A stretch of 64,000 bases of DNA from Treponema sp. (GTDB taxonomy: Bacteria > Spirochaetota > Spirochaetia > Treponematales > Treponemataceae): NCBI GenBank assembly GCA_016293915.1, contig JAEDCY010000005.1, forward strand, positions 43,277-107,276, given 5' to 3'. Positions within the stretch are counted from its first letter, which is position 1. Every line of letters starts with the position of its first letter. This document shows positions 1-7,633 of the stretch, piece after piece. A program made the position numbers and the translations under genes. The notes under the pieces are model-generated. The model was not told where the DNA came from, ran no database searches, and worked only from the letters and a program-made list of their open reading frames with translations.

Positions 1-31
1 GATCGTTCCAAATGGAGCGGTCTTTTTTTTT
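1..31 (+). terminator. Rho-independent terminator of a gene left of the window
   Basis: Arms GATCGTTCC (1-9) and GGAGCGGTC (14-22) pair with G-T wobbles around an AAAT loop, followed by nine Ts (23-31). It reads rightward, so it probably ends a plus-strand gene that lies outside the window. Confidence 0.75.
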
Positions 32-34
32 GTG

Positions 35-70
35 TGGTTTCGATACACTTGCTTCGCAAGCACTCAACCA
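35..70. repeat. Palindromic repeat, TGGTT/AACCA family, copy 1
   Basis: The unit reads TGGTTTCGATAC, then a short variable hairpin (CTTGC/GCAAG), then CTCAACCA. The same outer arms with a different inner hairpin occur at 16886-16927, 51804-51844, 51859-51885, 59757-59793 and 59804-59842, and a form is built into the terminator at 24660-24714. Here the repeat supplies the stop codon of the minus-strand gene at 64-786. Confidence 0.8.
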
Positions 71-786
71 ACGGTTTTGTAATATTTTGTCCTTCCTTTT
101 TTCTCTGTCTCGTCGATAAGTCCTGCATGTGAGAGTACCCATATAATTAAATGTGCGTTGTCGGCTGCTCGGGTGGGTAATTCTTTTTGTTTTGAAATTG
201 CATTTCTCAAATCTTTTGCGCAGAAGGTATCGGGTAGGGGTGGCATTAAGGCGAGGTAATCTTCTGCTTTTGAAAATCTTCTGGTATTAATAATTGTGTC
301 GAGTCTTTTTCCGGTTTTCAGCCAGTTACGTCGGAAGCGGCGGCGGCCGTTCTTTGACTGTACCGGTTCTTTTGTGCGAACTCTTTCTTCGGTCATTTCA
401 ATTTCTACAATCTCAAGTGAAAAATGCGGGTTAGTTATAAGCGGGTAAATGCCTGTAAGCTCTCGGAAAATATCGTAAATGTTTCCTTTTTTTGGACTTT
501 TTCTTTTTGAAATGATTTTTCCCTCTTCATCCTGAAGTTCTATTCTTGTTACCAGTGGAAGAGGGTGAATTAATTTTACATTATGTCCTTTATCTATTGT
601 GTCTAGAATTTTTGGCAGAAGCTTTGCCAGATTTTTTGTCTGAATTTCAATTATATTTCCGTTTTTTGTGATTATGTCGTAAATATGGCCATCCTGTTCA
701 ACTTCAGTTTTTCCTTCGTAAAGTTCCTGATAAAGGATTTTTAGAGAATTGTGTAATTTGCTTTCATTTAGTGTAGAAAACGCCAT
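64..786 (-). CDS. PD-(D/E)XK nuclease-like protein, function unknown
   Basis: About 240 residues from the ATG at 786. An upstream in-frame extension to 1038 would run antisense into mraZ and is unlikely. Residues 23-52 carry the pattern EGKTEVEQDG-(I)-D37-x9-E47-I-Q49-T, which resembles the D...ExK/ExQ core of PD-(D/E)XK nucleases; I recall a similar core in uncharacterised nuclease-like families. The middle is basic (KNGRRRFRRNW). The C-terminal 70 residues (ALMPPLPDTF onward, ending RTKYYKTVG) look like a small winged-helix. It is transcribed divergently from mraZ. The last codons and the stop lie in an intergenic palindromic repeat, so the C-terminus may have been reset by repeat insertion. 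The fold call is an inference from a short motif. Confidence 0.6.
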   Translation of the reverse strand: MAFSTLNESKLHNSLKILYQELYEGKTEVEQDGHIYDIITKNGNIIEIQTKNLAKLLPKILDTIDKGHNVKLIHPLPLVTRIELQDEEGKIISKRKSPKKGNIYDIFRELTGIYPLITNPHFSLEIVEIEMTEERVRTKEPVQSKNGRRRFRRNWLKTGKRLDTIINTRRFSKAEDYLALMPPLPDTFCAKDLRNAISKQKELPTRAADNAHLIIWVLSHAGLIDETEKKGRTKYYKTVG

Positions 787-875
787 ATACAGTGTGTCAA
801 AAAGTATAGTATTTAACCGTATGTGTAAAAATCGGAAATTGTAAAAATTTTTTATATTATCGTCAAAAAAAGTGG

Positions 876-946
876 TTGACTTTAGGATTTTTTGGTATAA
901 AATGATAGTTAAGTGGGAAAAAGTGGTAAAAAGTGGATGTAAGTGG
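876..946 (+). promoter_or_regulatory. mraZ promoter with four 10-bp-spaced MraZ-type operators
   Basis: TTGACT (876-881) and TAAAAT (898-903) are separated by 16 bases. AAGTGG then occurs at 911, 921, 931 and 941, exactly one helical turn apart, up to and into the start region. MraZ proteins are known to bind clustered GTGG/TGGG repeats with 10-bp periodicity upstream of their own gene, so this is very probably the autoregulatory site of the division cluster. Confidence 0.85.
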
Positions 947-948
947 GT

Positions 949-1392
949 ATGAATCTGTTGACTGGTGAATACAATAATACGATTGATGAAAAGGGTCGTG
1001 TCTCGTTTCCTGTAAAATTGAGATCGGCTGTAAATCAAAACGTAGTTATGGTTACCAAGGGTTTAGATCGCTGCTTATGGCTTTTTACTACTGAAGAATG
1101 GGATGCTTTTCAAACAAAGCTTATGAGTAATGCATCTATGATGAAAAGCAGAAGCCTGAATGTTGTTCGTCATTTTATTGCACCAGCACAGCCGGTGGAA
1201 TTTGATAAGAGCGGCAGGCTTTCCATTCCTCAGAGTTTGAGGGAGTATGCAAATCTTTCTAAGGACTGTGTTGTTCTTGGAATTGCAAAGTATATGGAAC
1301 TTTGGGATTCGCAGACTTATAAAGACTATCTTGCAGAATCGGAAAATGATTTCCGTGATGCAGCTGAGGAATTTAACGACATTAATTTCTAA
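949..1392 (+). CDS. mraZ: Transcriptional regulator MraZ
   Basis: 147 residues from ATG 949 (MNLLTGEYNNTIDEKGR); a GTG at 943 is possible but lies inside the fourth operator repeat. Two AbrB-like swapped-hairpin halves are visible: DEKGRVSFPVKLR near the start and DKSGRLSIPQSLREY in the second half, the usual MraZ duplication. MraZ is a ring-forming DNA-binding protein that controls the division and cell-wall cluster, normally as a repressor. It is the first gene of the cluster, 30 bases before rsmH. The array of AAGTGG repeats immediately upstream supports autoregulation. Confidence 0.95.
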   Translation: MNLLTGEYNNTIDEKGRVSFPVKLRSAVNQNVVMVTKGLDRCLWLFTTEEWDAFQTKLMSNASMMKSRSLNVVRHFIAPAQPVEFDKSGRLSIPQSLREYANLSKDCVVLGIAKYMELWDSQTYKDYLAESENDFRDAAEEFNDINF

Positions 1393-1422
1393 AAACTTTT
1401 TAAAATTAGGTGGGATTAAAAA

Positions 1423-2409
1423 GTGGAAATCGTACACACTCCGGTTTTATTAAATGAGTGTCTGGAATATCTTTCTCCTCTTGGAGAGTCATTTGAAGCA
1501 GATGCTTTGATGATTGACTCTACGCTTGGAGAGGGCGGCCATACTTATAATTTTTTAAAAAAATATCCGTCTCTTTCTGTAATTGGACTGGATGCCGATA
1601 AGGTGATTCAATCTCGTGCCCGAGAGAGGCTGGCTGAGTTTGGCGAGCGTGTTCATTTTTATAACGGCTGGTTCCAGGATTTCTATGCTGATTATCCATC
1701 TGAATATAAACGTCCTGATATTATTCTTTTTGATCTTGGTATTTCTGTTTTCCATTATGAGAAGTCTGAACGGGGATTTTCTTTCCGTTATGACGAAAAG
1801 CTGGATATGAGACTTAATTCTTCTGAAGGTCAATCAGCTGCTGATTTAGTTAATGATTTACCTGAAGAAAAACTTGCAGATATTATTTATCTTTATGGAG
1901 AGGAAAAACTTAGCCGCCGTATTGCTCGTGCAATTGTAGGAGCAAGAATGGGGGGGCGTATTGAATCTTCAAAAGCTCTTGCTGAAATCATCTGGAATGC
2001 AGTTCCTGCAAATTACCGTTATGGTCCGATTCATCCGGCAACACGAACCTTCCAGGCTCTTCGCATTGCTGTAAACGGTGAACTGAAGCGACTTCCTAAA
2101 GCTCTACATGATGCATTTGGCTGTCTTAAGAACGGCGGCAAAATGGGAGTTATTACCTTCCATTCTCTGGAAGACAGAATTGTGAAGAACTATTTCCGCA
2201 ACCTCGGCAAACAGTGTGTTTGTCCTCCTGAAGTAGCTGTTTGCCGTTGCGGAGGTTCTGTCTGTGCTGAACTTATTACCCGTAAGCCTGTGGCTCCAAC
2301 AGCAGAGGAAGTAAAGGTTAATTCGCCTTCCCGCAGTGCAAAGCTCAGAGTGATCAGAAAAATTAAGGATGATACTGAATATCATCTGGATGGAGTGGTA
2401 GGTTTTTAA
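1423..2409 (+). CDS. rsmH: 16S rRNA (cytosine-1402 N4) methyltransferase
   Basis: 328 residues from a GTG start; TAGGTGGGA at 1407-1415 gives the ribosome site. The N-terminus EIVHTPVLLNECLEYL and the SAM-binding segment MIDSTLGEGGHT, followed by VIGLDAD, are hallmarks of RsmH (MraW). Further family motifs are DLGISVFHYEKSERGFSFRYDEKLDMR and HPATRTFQALRIAVN, ending with SPSRSAKLRVIRK. It methylates N4 of C1402 in the ribosomal P site. Second gene of the division cluster, 3 bases before ftsL. Confidence 0.97.
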   Translation: MEIVHTPVLLNECLEYLSPLGESFEADALMIDSTLGEGGHTYNFLKKYPSLSVIGLDADKVIQSRARERLAEFGERVHFYNGWFQDFYADYPSEYKRPDIILFDLGISVFHYEKSERGFSFRYDEKLDMRLNSSEGQSAADLVNDLPEEKLADIIYLYGEEKLSRRIARAIVGARMGGRIESSKALAEIIWNAVPANYRYGPIHPATRTFQALRIAVNGELKRLPKALHDAFGCLKNGGKMGVITFHSLEDRIVKNYFRNLGKQCVCPPEVAVCRCGGSVCAELITRKPVAPTAEEVKVNSPSRSAKLRVIRKIKDDTEYHLDGVVGF

Positions 2410-2412
2410 TTT

Positions 2413-2715
2413 ATGAAACGTGGATTTAAAGATTTTATTGTAAAATTTTTCTTCTGTGTATTTGTGCTTGCCATTCCTTTTGTGCTTTGTCTTTATGCGG
2501 CTCAGGCCAGACGTTATACAGCTCTTACTGCTGAAATCCGTGAGCTGGAACGCAAGCAGGAAAAATTGATTGAGGAGAATAAAAAACTTGTAAGTGATAT
2601 TGCTGTACTTTCAAGCGCAGATAGAATAGAAAAAATTGCAGTAGAAGAGCTTGGGATGCACAAGGCTGAAACTGAGGATATTGTGAGAGTTGAAATGACA
2701 GGAGAGAAAAAATAA
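2413..2715 (+). CDS. ftsL: Cell-division protein FtsL-like
   Basis: 100 residues with a short basic cytoplasmic tail (MKRGFKDF), one membrane segment at about 9-29, then a heptad-rich coiled coil (about 36-62, IRELERKQEKLIEENKKL) and a short tail. Size, topology and position between rsmH and murF match FtsL, which joins FtsQ/DivIB and FtsB in the divisome. Sequence conservation in this family is low, so the call leans on topology and synteny. The ftsI gene usually next in other bacteria is missing here. The stop overlaps the murF start (TAATG). Confidence 0.85.
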   Translation: MKRGFKDFIVKFFFCVFVLAIPFVLCLYAAQARRYTALTAEIRELERKQEKLIEENKKLVSDIAVLSSADRIEKIAVEELGMHKAETEDIVRVEMTGEKK

Positions 2716-4187
2716 TGGAAAGTCTGCTTACTAAAGAAGAACTTTTAACCTCAGTAAAAGGTACTCAGATTGGAAGTGCCGGCTGTTTATTTAACGATGT
2801 TCAGACAGATAGCCGCAATGTTTCTTCTGAAAAACCTTGCATGTTTGTTCCTCTTGTTGGTGAATTTCAGAATGGTCATAAATATATTCCGTCAGTTCTT
2901 ACTGAAGAGAAAAAGGCTTCTGTTATTTTGTTGAATGAAGCTGAATATAAAAATGATTCTGATTTTTATGAAAAACTTGCAGCAGAAAATCCTGAGGTTT
3001 GTTTTGTTCGTGTTGAAAATACATTGCATGCTTTGCAGAATGCCGCAGAAGCTTATGTAACTAAAAAATGCCAGAATATGATTCTGGTAAGTATTACAGG
3101 TTCCAGTGGAAAAACAACAACTAAAGAAATGATGGTAAGTGTTGCTAAAGCCCATTTTGGCGATATTGGAGTTGTTTATACTTACGGAAATCTTAACTCA
3201 GAAACGGGACTTCCTCTTTCGGTTTTCAAGATTCGCGGCGATGAAAAAATCGGAATCTTTGAAATGGGAATGAACAGAGTAGGAGAGATTGGCGAGATTT
3301 CAAAAGTTCTTAAATCACGTTTTGGAATCATTACCAATATTGGAACTGCTCATATTGGAATTCTCGGAAGTCGTGAAAATATTGCACGCGAAAAAAGAAA
3401 GTCATTCTTATATATTCCTTCTGATGGTGCGGCTATTGTTGGTGCAGATGATGATTTTTCAGATTTCTGTACAGAAGGAGTTTGTGGCAAGGTTGTGAAA
3501 TTTGGCCGTAATGTTCCGGTGGCTGAGAGTGGTGTACGCTTTGTTGAAGATAAGGGGCTTTTTGGTACTGACTTTGAACTTGATGGACTTTCTGTGCATC
3601 TGCCTTTATCTGGAAATTATAACTATCTTAATGCACTTTCTGTAATTGCATGTGCAAAGGAAATCGGTATTCCTTCTTCGGATATTAAGAAAGGGCTTGA
3701 GAGTGTGGCTTCTCTTTCCGGACGTATGGAAGTTTGTGAAGCTAAACTTTTTAGTGGTAAAAAAATCACTTTGATTAAAGACTGCTACAATGCAAATCTT
3801 GATTCCATGATGAAGGTAATTGATTTTTGTGGTGAGCTCAAGAATGTTGGCAAAAAGATTTTTGTTCTTGCAGATATGAAAGAGCTTGGAGTAGAATCAG
3901 AAAAATCTCATGAGGAAATCGGACGCCGCATAAGTGAAGTAAGACCAGAGCTGGTGTATCTTGTTGGCCCTGAAATGAAAGCAGCAGAAAAGCTTGCCTG
4001 GAAGGGTGAGGGTAAAATCAGTGTTAAATGGTTTAACGAATCAAATGATAAAAACTTTAATACTATAGCAGATGATATTAATTTGCTTGCAGGTGACAAC
4101 GATGTAATTTTATTGAAAGGTTCTCATTCAATGCAGCTTGAAAAACTTGTACCTCTTCTTTGTGGGACTGAAGGGGAGGCTTGCTAA
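2715..4187 (+). CDS. murF: UDP-MurNAc-tripeptide--D-Ala-D-Ala ligase
   Basis: 490 residues. It has the Mur-ligase order: an N-terminal UDP-binding domain, the central ATPase with P-loop GSSGKTT (129-135), the FEMGMNRVGEIGEI segment, NIGTAHIG, and a C-terminal domain with KDCYNANLDSM and LKGSHSMQLEKLV. MurF adds D-Ala-D-Ala to complete the UDP-MurNAc-pentapeptide in the cytoplasm. Its start is coupled to ftsL (1-base overlap), with GGAGAG upstream. It is the only mur gene in the cluster: mraY, murD, murG and murC are not here. murA lies far downstream at 61.3 kb. Confidence 0.97.
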   Translation: MESLLTKEELLTSVKGTQIGSAGCLFNDVQTDSRNVSSEKPCMFVPLVGEFQNGHKYIPSVLTEEKKASVILLNEAEYKNDSDFYEKLAAENPEVCFVRVENTLHALQNAAEAYVTKKCQNMILVSITGSSGKTTTKEMMVSVAKAHFGDIGVVYTYGNLNSETGLPLSVFKIRGDEKIGIFEMGMNRVGEIGEISKVLKSRFGIITNIGTAHIGILGSRENIAREKRKSFLYIPSDGAAIVGADDDFSDFCTEGVCGKVVKFGRNVPVAESGVRFVEDKGLFGTDFELDGLSVHLPLSGNYNYLNALSVIACAKEIGIPSSDIKKGLESVASLSGRMEVCEAKLFSGKKITLIKDCYNANLDSMMKVIDFCGELKNVGKKIFVLADMKELGVESEKSHEEIGRRISEVRPELVYLVGPEMKAAEKLAWKGEGKISVKWFNESNDKNFNTIADDINLLAGDNDVILLKGSHSMQLEKLVPLLCGTEGEAC

Positions 4188-4189
4188 GA

Positions 4190-5377
4190 ATGAATCAGTT
4201 TACTTTTTATGCGAATAAGCCTTCGCAGAATTATAATAAAATTGATATCTGGCTTTTGGGATCGATGCTTTTGTTGTGGGGGCTTGGAATCTTTACACTT
4301 TATATCTGTTCTCAGAATTTTGCGCTGAGGGCATTTGGCAATCCTGTTTATTTTGTAAAACGACAGCTGCTTTGTTCTGCTGTTGGTTTTATTTTTTTTG
4401 CAGGCTTTGTAATTACAGATATGAAATATGTAAGAAAGTTTGTTTCTGTAATTGTAATTTTTTCTTTTGTACTTTGTATTCTGACTTTTATACCTGGAAT
4501 TTCTATCATAAAAAATGGTGCCCGCCGCTGGATCAGAATGCCGGGTAACTTTACTTTCCAGCCTTCGGAACTTGTAAAGTTTTCTCTTGTGCTTTTTCTT
4601 GCCAATTATTTTGACAAGCAGGATAAGCTTCTGGATGAAGAGGAAAAGACTGTATTCCCTTGTGTTATTGTTCTTGTTCTTTTTGCAGGAATCATTTTTG
4701 CACAGAAAGACTTTTCAACAGGTGTATTTGTAACATTGATTGGAATTCTCCTTTTCTTTGTTTCGGGTGCAAAACTAGTCTGGATTTTCCCATTTGCTTT
4801 GATTGCGGTTCCTGCTGCATTCCTTATGATTACATTAAATCCGTACAGACTTCAGCGACTTATAGGCTGGATTAGTCCGGATGAGTTCAGCTCAAGTATC
4901 AATTATCAAAGCCTTAATGCTAAACGTGCTATAAGTGCAGGCGGTGTCTGGGGCAGTGGAATTGGAGCAGGACTTTCAAAAATTAATAGTATCCCGGAAG
5001 TTCAGGCAGACTACATTTTTGCAGGATGGGCTGAATCTATGGGCTATGTCGGCGTAGTGCTTTATTTTGTTCTTCTTGCTTTTTTTGCATACAGAGGATA
5101 TAAGGCAGCTTTTAATAATCCTGATAAGTTTACTGCGCTTTCTACTTTTGGTTGTGTTTCTGTAATTGTTTTTCAGTCGCTTGTTAATACAATGGTAGTT
5201 TGTGGTCTTCTTCCTTCTACAGGTATTAACCTTCCTTTCTTCTCGCTTGGAGGAACTTCAATAGTTATAACGCTTGCAATGTGCGGCTTTATTGTAAATG
5301 CTTCACGTTGTGAAAAAATAGATGAAAAAATGTCCGAAAGTGACGAAATTAATATAGAGTCACTTTCTTACTTATAA
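4190..5377 (+). CDS. ftsW: Lipid II polymerase FtsW (SEDS family)
   Basis: 395 residues from ATG 4190, chosen over a TTG at 4181 because GGGGAGG (4173-4179) then sits ten bases upstream. About ten membrane segments. SEDS signatures are GARRWIRM followed by FQPSELVKF, the acidic loop residue in AQKDFSTG, VQADYIFAGWAESMG, and GLLPSTGINLPFFSLGGTS near the C-terminus. FtsW polymerises lipid II at the septum with a partner class B PBP, which is not encoded in this cluster. It starts two bases after the murF stop. Confidence 0.95.
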   Translation: MNQFTFYANKPSQNYNKIDIWLLGSMLLLWGLGIFTLYICSQNFALRAFGNPVYFVKRQLLCSAVGFIFFAGFVITDMKYVRKFVSVIVIFSFVLCILTFIPGISIIKNGARRWIRMPGNFTFQPSELVKFSLVLFLANYFDKQDKLLDEEEKTVFPCVIVLVLFAGIIFAQKDFSTGVFVTLIGILLFFVSGAKLVWIFPFALIAVPAAFLMITLNPYRLQRLIGWISPDEFSSSINYQSLNAKRAISAGGVWGSGIGAGLSKINSIPEVQADYIFAGWAESMGYVGVVLYFVLLAFFAYRGYKAAFNNPDKFTALSTFGCVSVIVFQSLVNTMVVCGLLPSTGINLPFFSLGGTSIVITLAMCGFIVNASRCEKIDEKMSESDEINIESLSYL

Positions 5378-5394
5378 AAAGGTGGATGAGAAAA

Positions 5395-6240
5395 ATGAGT
5401 GATGTGAGTTTGTTAGTCGCAGATGAGTATTTGAAAGAAAATTATTTTCTATCAGATGATTATGAAGGCTCATCAGACGGAAAAACGGAAAAGAAAATCA
5501 AATTTATTAAAGTGATTTTCTGTGTACTATGTTTTGCACTTCTTTGTGAACTTGTGATTTACAAGTACATTATGCCTAGTTTTTCCAGTCCTAAGGTAAC
5601 TGTTACAGGACAGAAAGAGTATTCGGCAGAAGAAATCGCAAGACTTTTGCTTCCTATGAACAGTACAAGCTGGTTTGATTTTGATGTTGAACAGGCAGTG
5701 ACACTTCTTTCTTCTGAGGCTGGAATTGATCATGTTTCTGTAGAAAAGAAGTTCCCGGATAAAATTTATGTTAATGTAACAGAACGTGAACCGGTTGCCG
5801 TTACTTTTGTAATGGATCATGGCTGTACAGCGCCAGTTCAGATAGATAAAAACGGAGTCCTTTTTCCTGCAAAGAAGGCTTCTGCAGAAGAGACTCTTCC
5901 AATAGTTTCAGGACTTCCTGTTGAATATATGTCAAAAGGAATGAGAATTCCTGCAAAATACAGACCTCTCATTGATCAGATTTCAAAAATCAGCGAAATG
6001 CCTCAGCATTATTTTGCAAGTATTTCTGAAATTTGTGTTCTGCCTAAAGATTCTGGTAACTATGAGCTTGCTTTAATTCCGTCACAATCCAAGATAAAAG
6101 TTCTTACAGACCGTGCCTTGAATGAAGACGCGTTAAAGTATATGCTAGTAGTACTTGATGTTGTGAATCAGATTGGTACAGATAACGAGGTTTCTGCAGT
6201 TGATTTACGTTATGGTTCTGTTTCCTACATCACTAGATAA
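5395..6240 (+). CDS. ftsQ: Cell-division protein FtsQ/DivIB
   Basis: 281 residues from ATG 5395; AAGGTGG (5379-5385) is well placed for it, whereas the ATG at 5386 touches the Shine-Dalgarno. An acidic cytoplasmic N-terminus is followed by one membrane segment (about 41-61, FIKVIFCVLCFALLCELVIY). Then comes a POTRA domain (PKVTVTGQKEYSAEEIARLL, then VSVEKKFPDKIYVNVTEREPVA) and the FtsQ beta domain. POTRA-type FtsQ links FtsL/FtsB to the rest of the divisome. It lies between ftsW and ftsA, the canonical order. Confidence 0.92.
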   Translation: MSDVSLLVADEYLKENYFLSDDYEGSSDGKTEKKIKFIKVIFCVLCFALLCELVIYKYIMPSFSSPKVTVTGQKEYSAEEIARLLLPMNSTSWFDFDVEQAVTLLSSEAGIDHVSVEKKFPDKIYVNVTEREPVAVTFVMDHGCTAPVQIDKNGVLFPAKKASAEETLPIVSGLPVEYMSKGMRIPAKYRPLIDQISKISEMPQHYFASISEICVLPKDSGNYELALIPSQSKIKVLTDRALNEDALKYMLVVLDVVNQIGTDNEVSAVDLRYGSVSYITR

Positions 6241-6259
6241 TTCAGAGGTTTTTTAGAAA

Positions 6260-7531
6260 ATGGCAGATGGAAAAGTAGTCGGACTTGATATTGGTACAAG
6301 TATGATTCGCGTGGCTATCGGAGAGTTAGATCCTGATACAGGAAATATCCGTATAGCTGGAACCGCATCAAGAAAATCAGCCGGACTGCGTAATGGTGTA
6401 ATAGTAAATATTGAAGATGCAAAAAATGCCATTAAAGAGACAATAGATGCTGCTGAGCAGAATGCTGGAACTACTGTGGAATCTGTAATTACGGCAATCG
6501 GTGGTTCTCAGATTGAAAGTCAGAATTCCCGCGGAACAGTTCCTGTTTCAAGTGCAAATAAATCTACAAAAGAGATTTCTCGTGCAGATGTTGAGCGCGT
6601 AATTGAATGCGCTACAGCAATCAAAGTTCCTGATGACCGCGAAAAGCTTCATGTTATTCCACAGAATTATATTGTTGATGGAATTGGCGGCATTACAGAT
6701 CCTATTCATCGTATGGGTACCCGCCTTGAAGCAGAAGTTCATATTGTAACTGCGGCAAAAACAATCATTCAGAATATTCGTTCTTGTATTTCCCGTTCAG
6801 ATTTTATTCTTGATGGAGTAATGCTTAAAACTCTGGCTCAGACTCAGTCAGTTTGCCATCAGGATGAAATGGAACTTGGTTCAATTTTGATTGATATGGG
6901 AGCTGGAACTACAGACGTTCTGCTGCTTTTGAAAGGGGCTCCAATCGGAACTTTCTCAATTCCTGTAGGTGGAAATCTTGTTACTAATGATATTTCAGTT
7001 GTAGGCGGTATTTCAACTGCTGCTGCTGAAGAAATAAAGATTAAAAATGGATGCTGCTGGGTAGAAGGAATTACTCCTGATTCTGATCTTGATGTGATTC
7101 TTCCTGGCGTTGGTGGACGTGCTCCAGAAGTAATGAAGCGTTCGCAGCTGGCACAGATTATTCAGGCACGTGTGGAACAGATTTTTACGCTGGTTAAGGC
7201 TGCCCTCAGAAAGAATACTGGAGATTCTATAAAGGAACTTTCCGGGAATATTATTCTTACTGGTGGTGGTGCAATGATGGACGGCGTAATTGATCTTGCA
7301 CAGAAGGTTTTCCATACCACCTCTGTTCGTCTTGGAGTTCCGGAAAGCCTTGGCGGAATAGAAGAAGATTACAGACGTCCTGATTTTGCAACTGTAATCG
7401 GACTTGTTCTTGCAAATAAATCTCTTGCAAGTGGAAAAGACAGAAGCCGAAGGTCAAGAAATCATCCTGTAAGAAAAGAAAAACAGAAGGGTGAGAGCCT
7501 TTTGAAAAGGATATTTAAATCATTGTTTTGA
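6260..7531 (+). CDS. ftsA: Cell-division protein FtsA
   Basis: 423 residues of the actin/Hsp70 ATPase fold. It has phosphate-1 VGLDIGTSMIRVAIGE, the inserted SHS2 region, phosphate-2 ILIDMGAGTTDVLLL, and the adenosine motif IILTGGGAMMDGV. A C-terminal basic tail ends in an amphipathic helix (GESLLKRIFKSLF), the usual membrane anchor. FtsA tethers FtsZ to the membrane and recruits later division proteins. CAGAGG at 6243-6248 is the ribosome site. A 102-base leader with its own probable promoter separates it from ftsZ. Confidence 0.97.
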   Translation: MADGKVVGLDIGTSMIRVAIGELDPDTGNIRIAGTASRKSAGLRNGVIVNIEDAKNAIKETIDAAEQNAGTTVESVITAIGGSQIESQNSRGTVPVSSANKSTKEISRADVERVIECATAIKVPDDREKLHVIPQNYIVDGIGGITDPIHRMGTRLEAEVHIVTAAKTIIQNIRSCISRSDFILDGVMLKTLAQTQSVCHQDEMELGSILIDMGAGTTDVLLLLKGAPIGTFSIPVGGNLVTNDISVVGGISTAAAEEIKIKNGCCWVEGITPDSDLDVILPGVGGRAPEVMKRSQLAQIIQARVEQIFTLVKAALRKNTGDSIKELSGNIILTGGGAMMDGVIDLAQKVFHTTSVRLGVPESLGGIEEDYRRPDFATVIGLVLANKSLASGKDRSRRSRNHPVRKEKQKGESLLKRIFKSLF

Positions 7532-7536
7532 TGGTG

Positions 7537-7633
7537 TATAATTAAATCATTTATAAGTGAAATAACTTAAAAAGTGTGCGCTTGGGGAAGCGTTTTGGAC
7601 TACCGCTACCGCGGAGTTTGAGTGGGAGGAAAT
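7537..7633 (+). promoter_or_regulatory. ftsZ promoter and structured 5' leader
   Basis: A perfect TATAAT lies at 7537-7542 with only a weak -35 (TTTAAA, 7514-7519). The transcript leader would hold two hairpins: CGCTT-GGGG-AAGCG (7579-7592) and CCGC-TACC-GCGG (7603-7614). The ribosome site GGGAGGA follows at 7624-7630. Separate expression of ftsZ from ftsA is likely; a regulatory role for the hairpins is conjecture. Confidence 0.6.
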
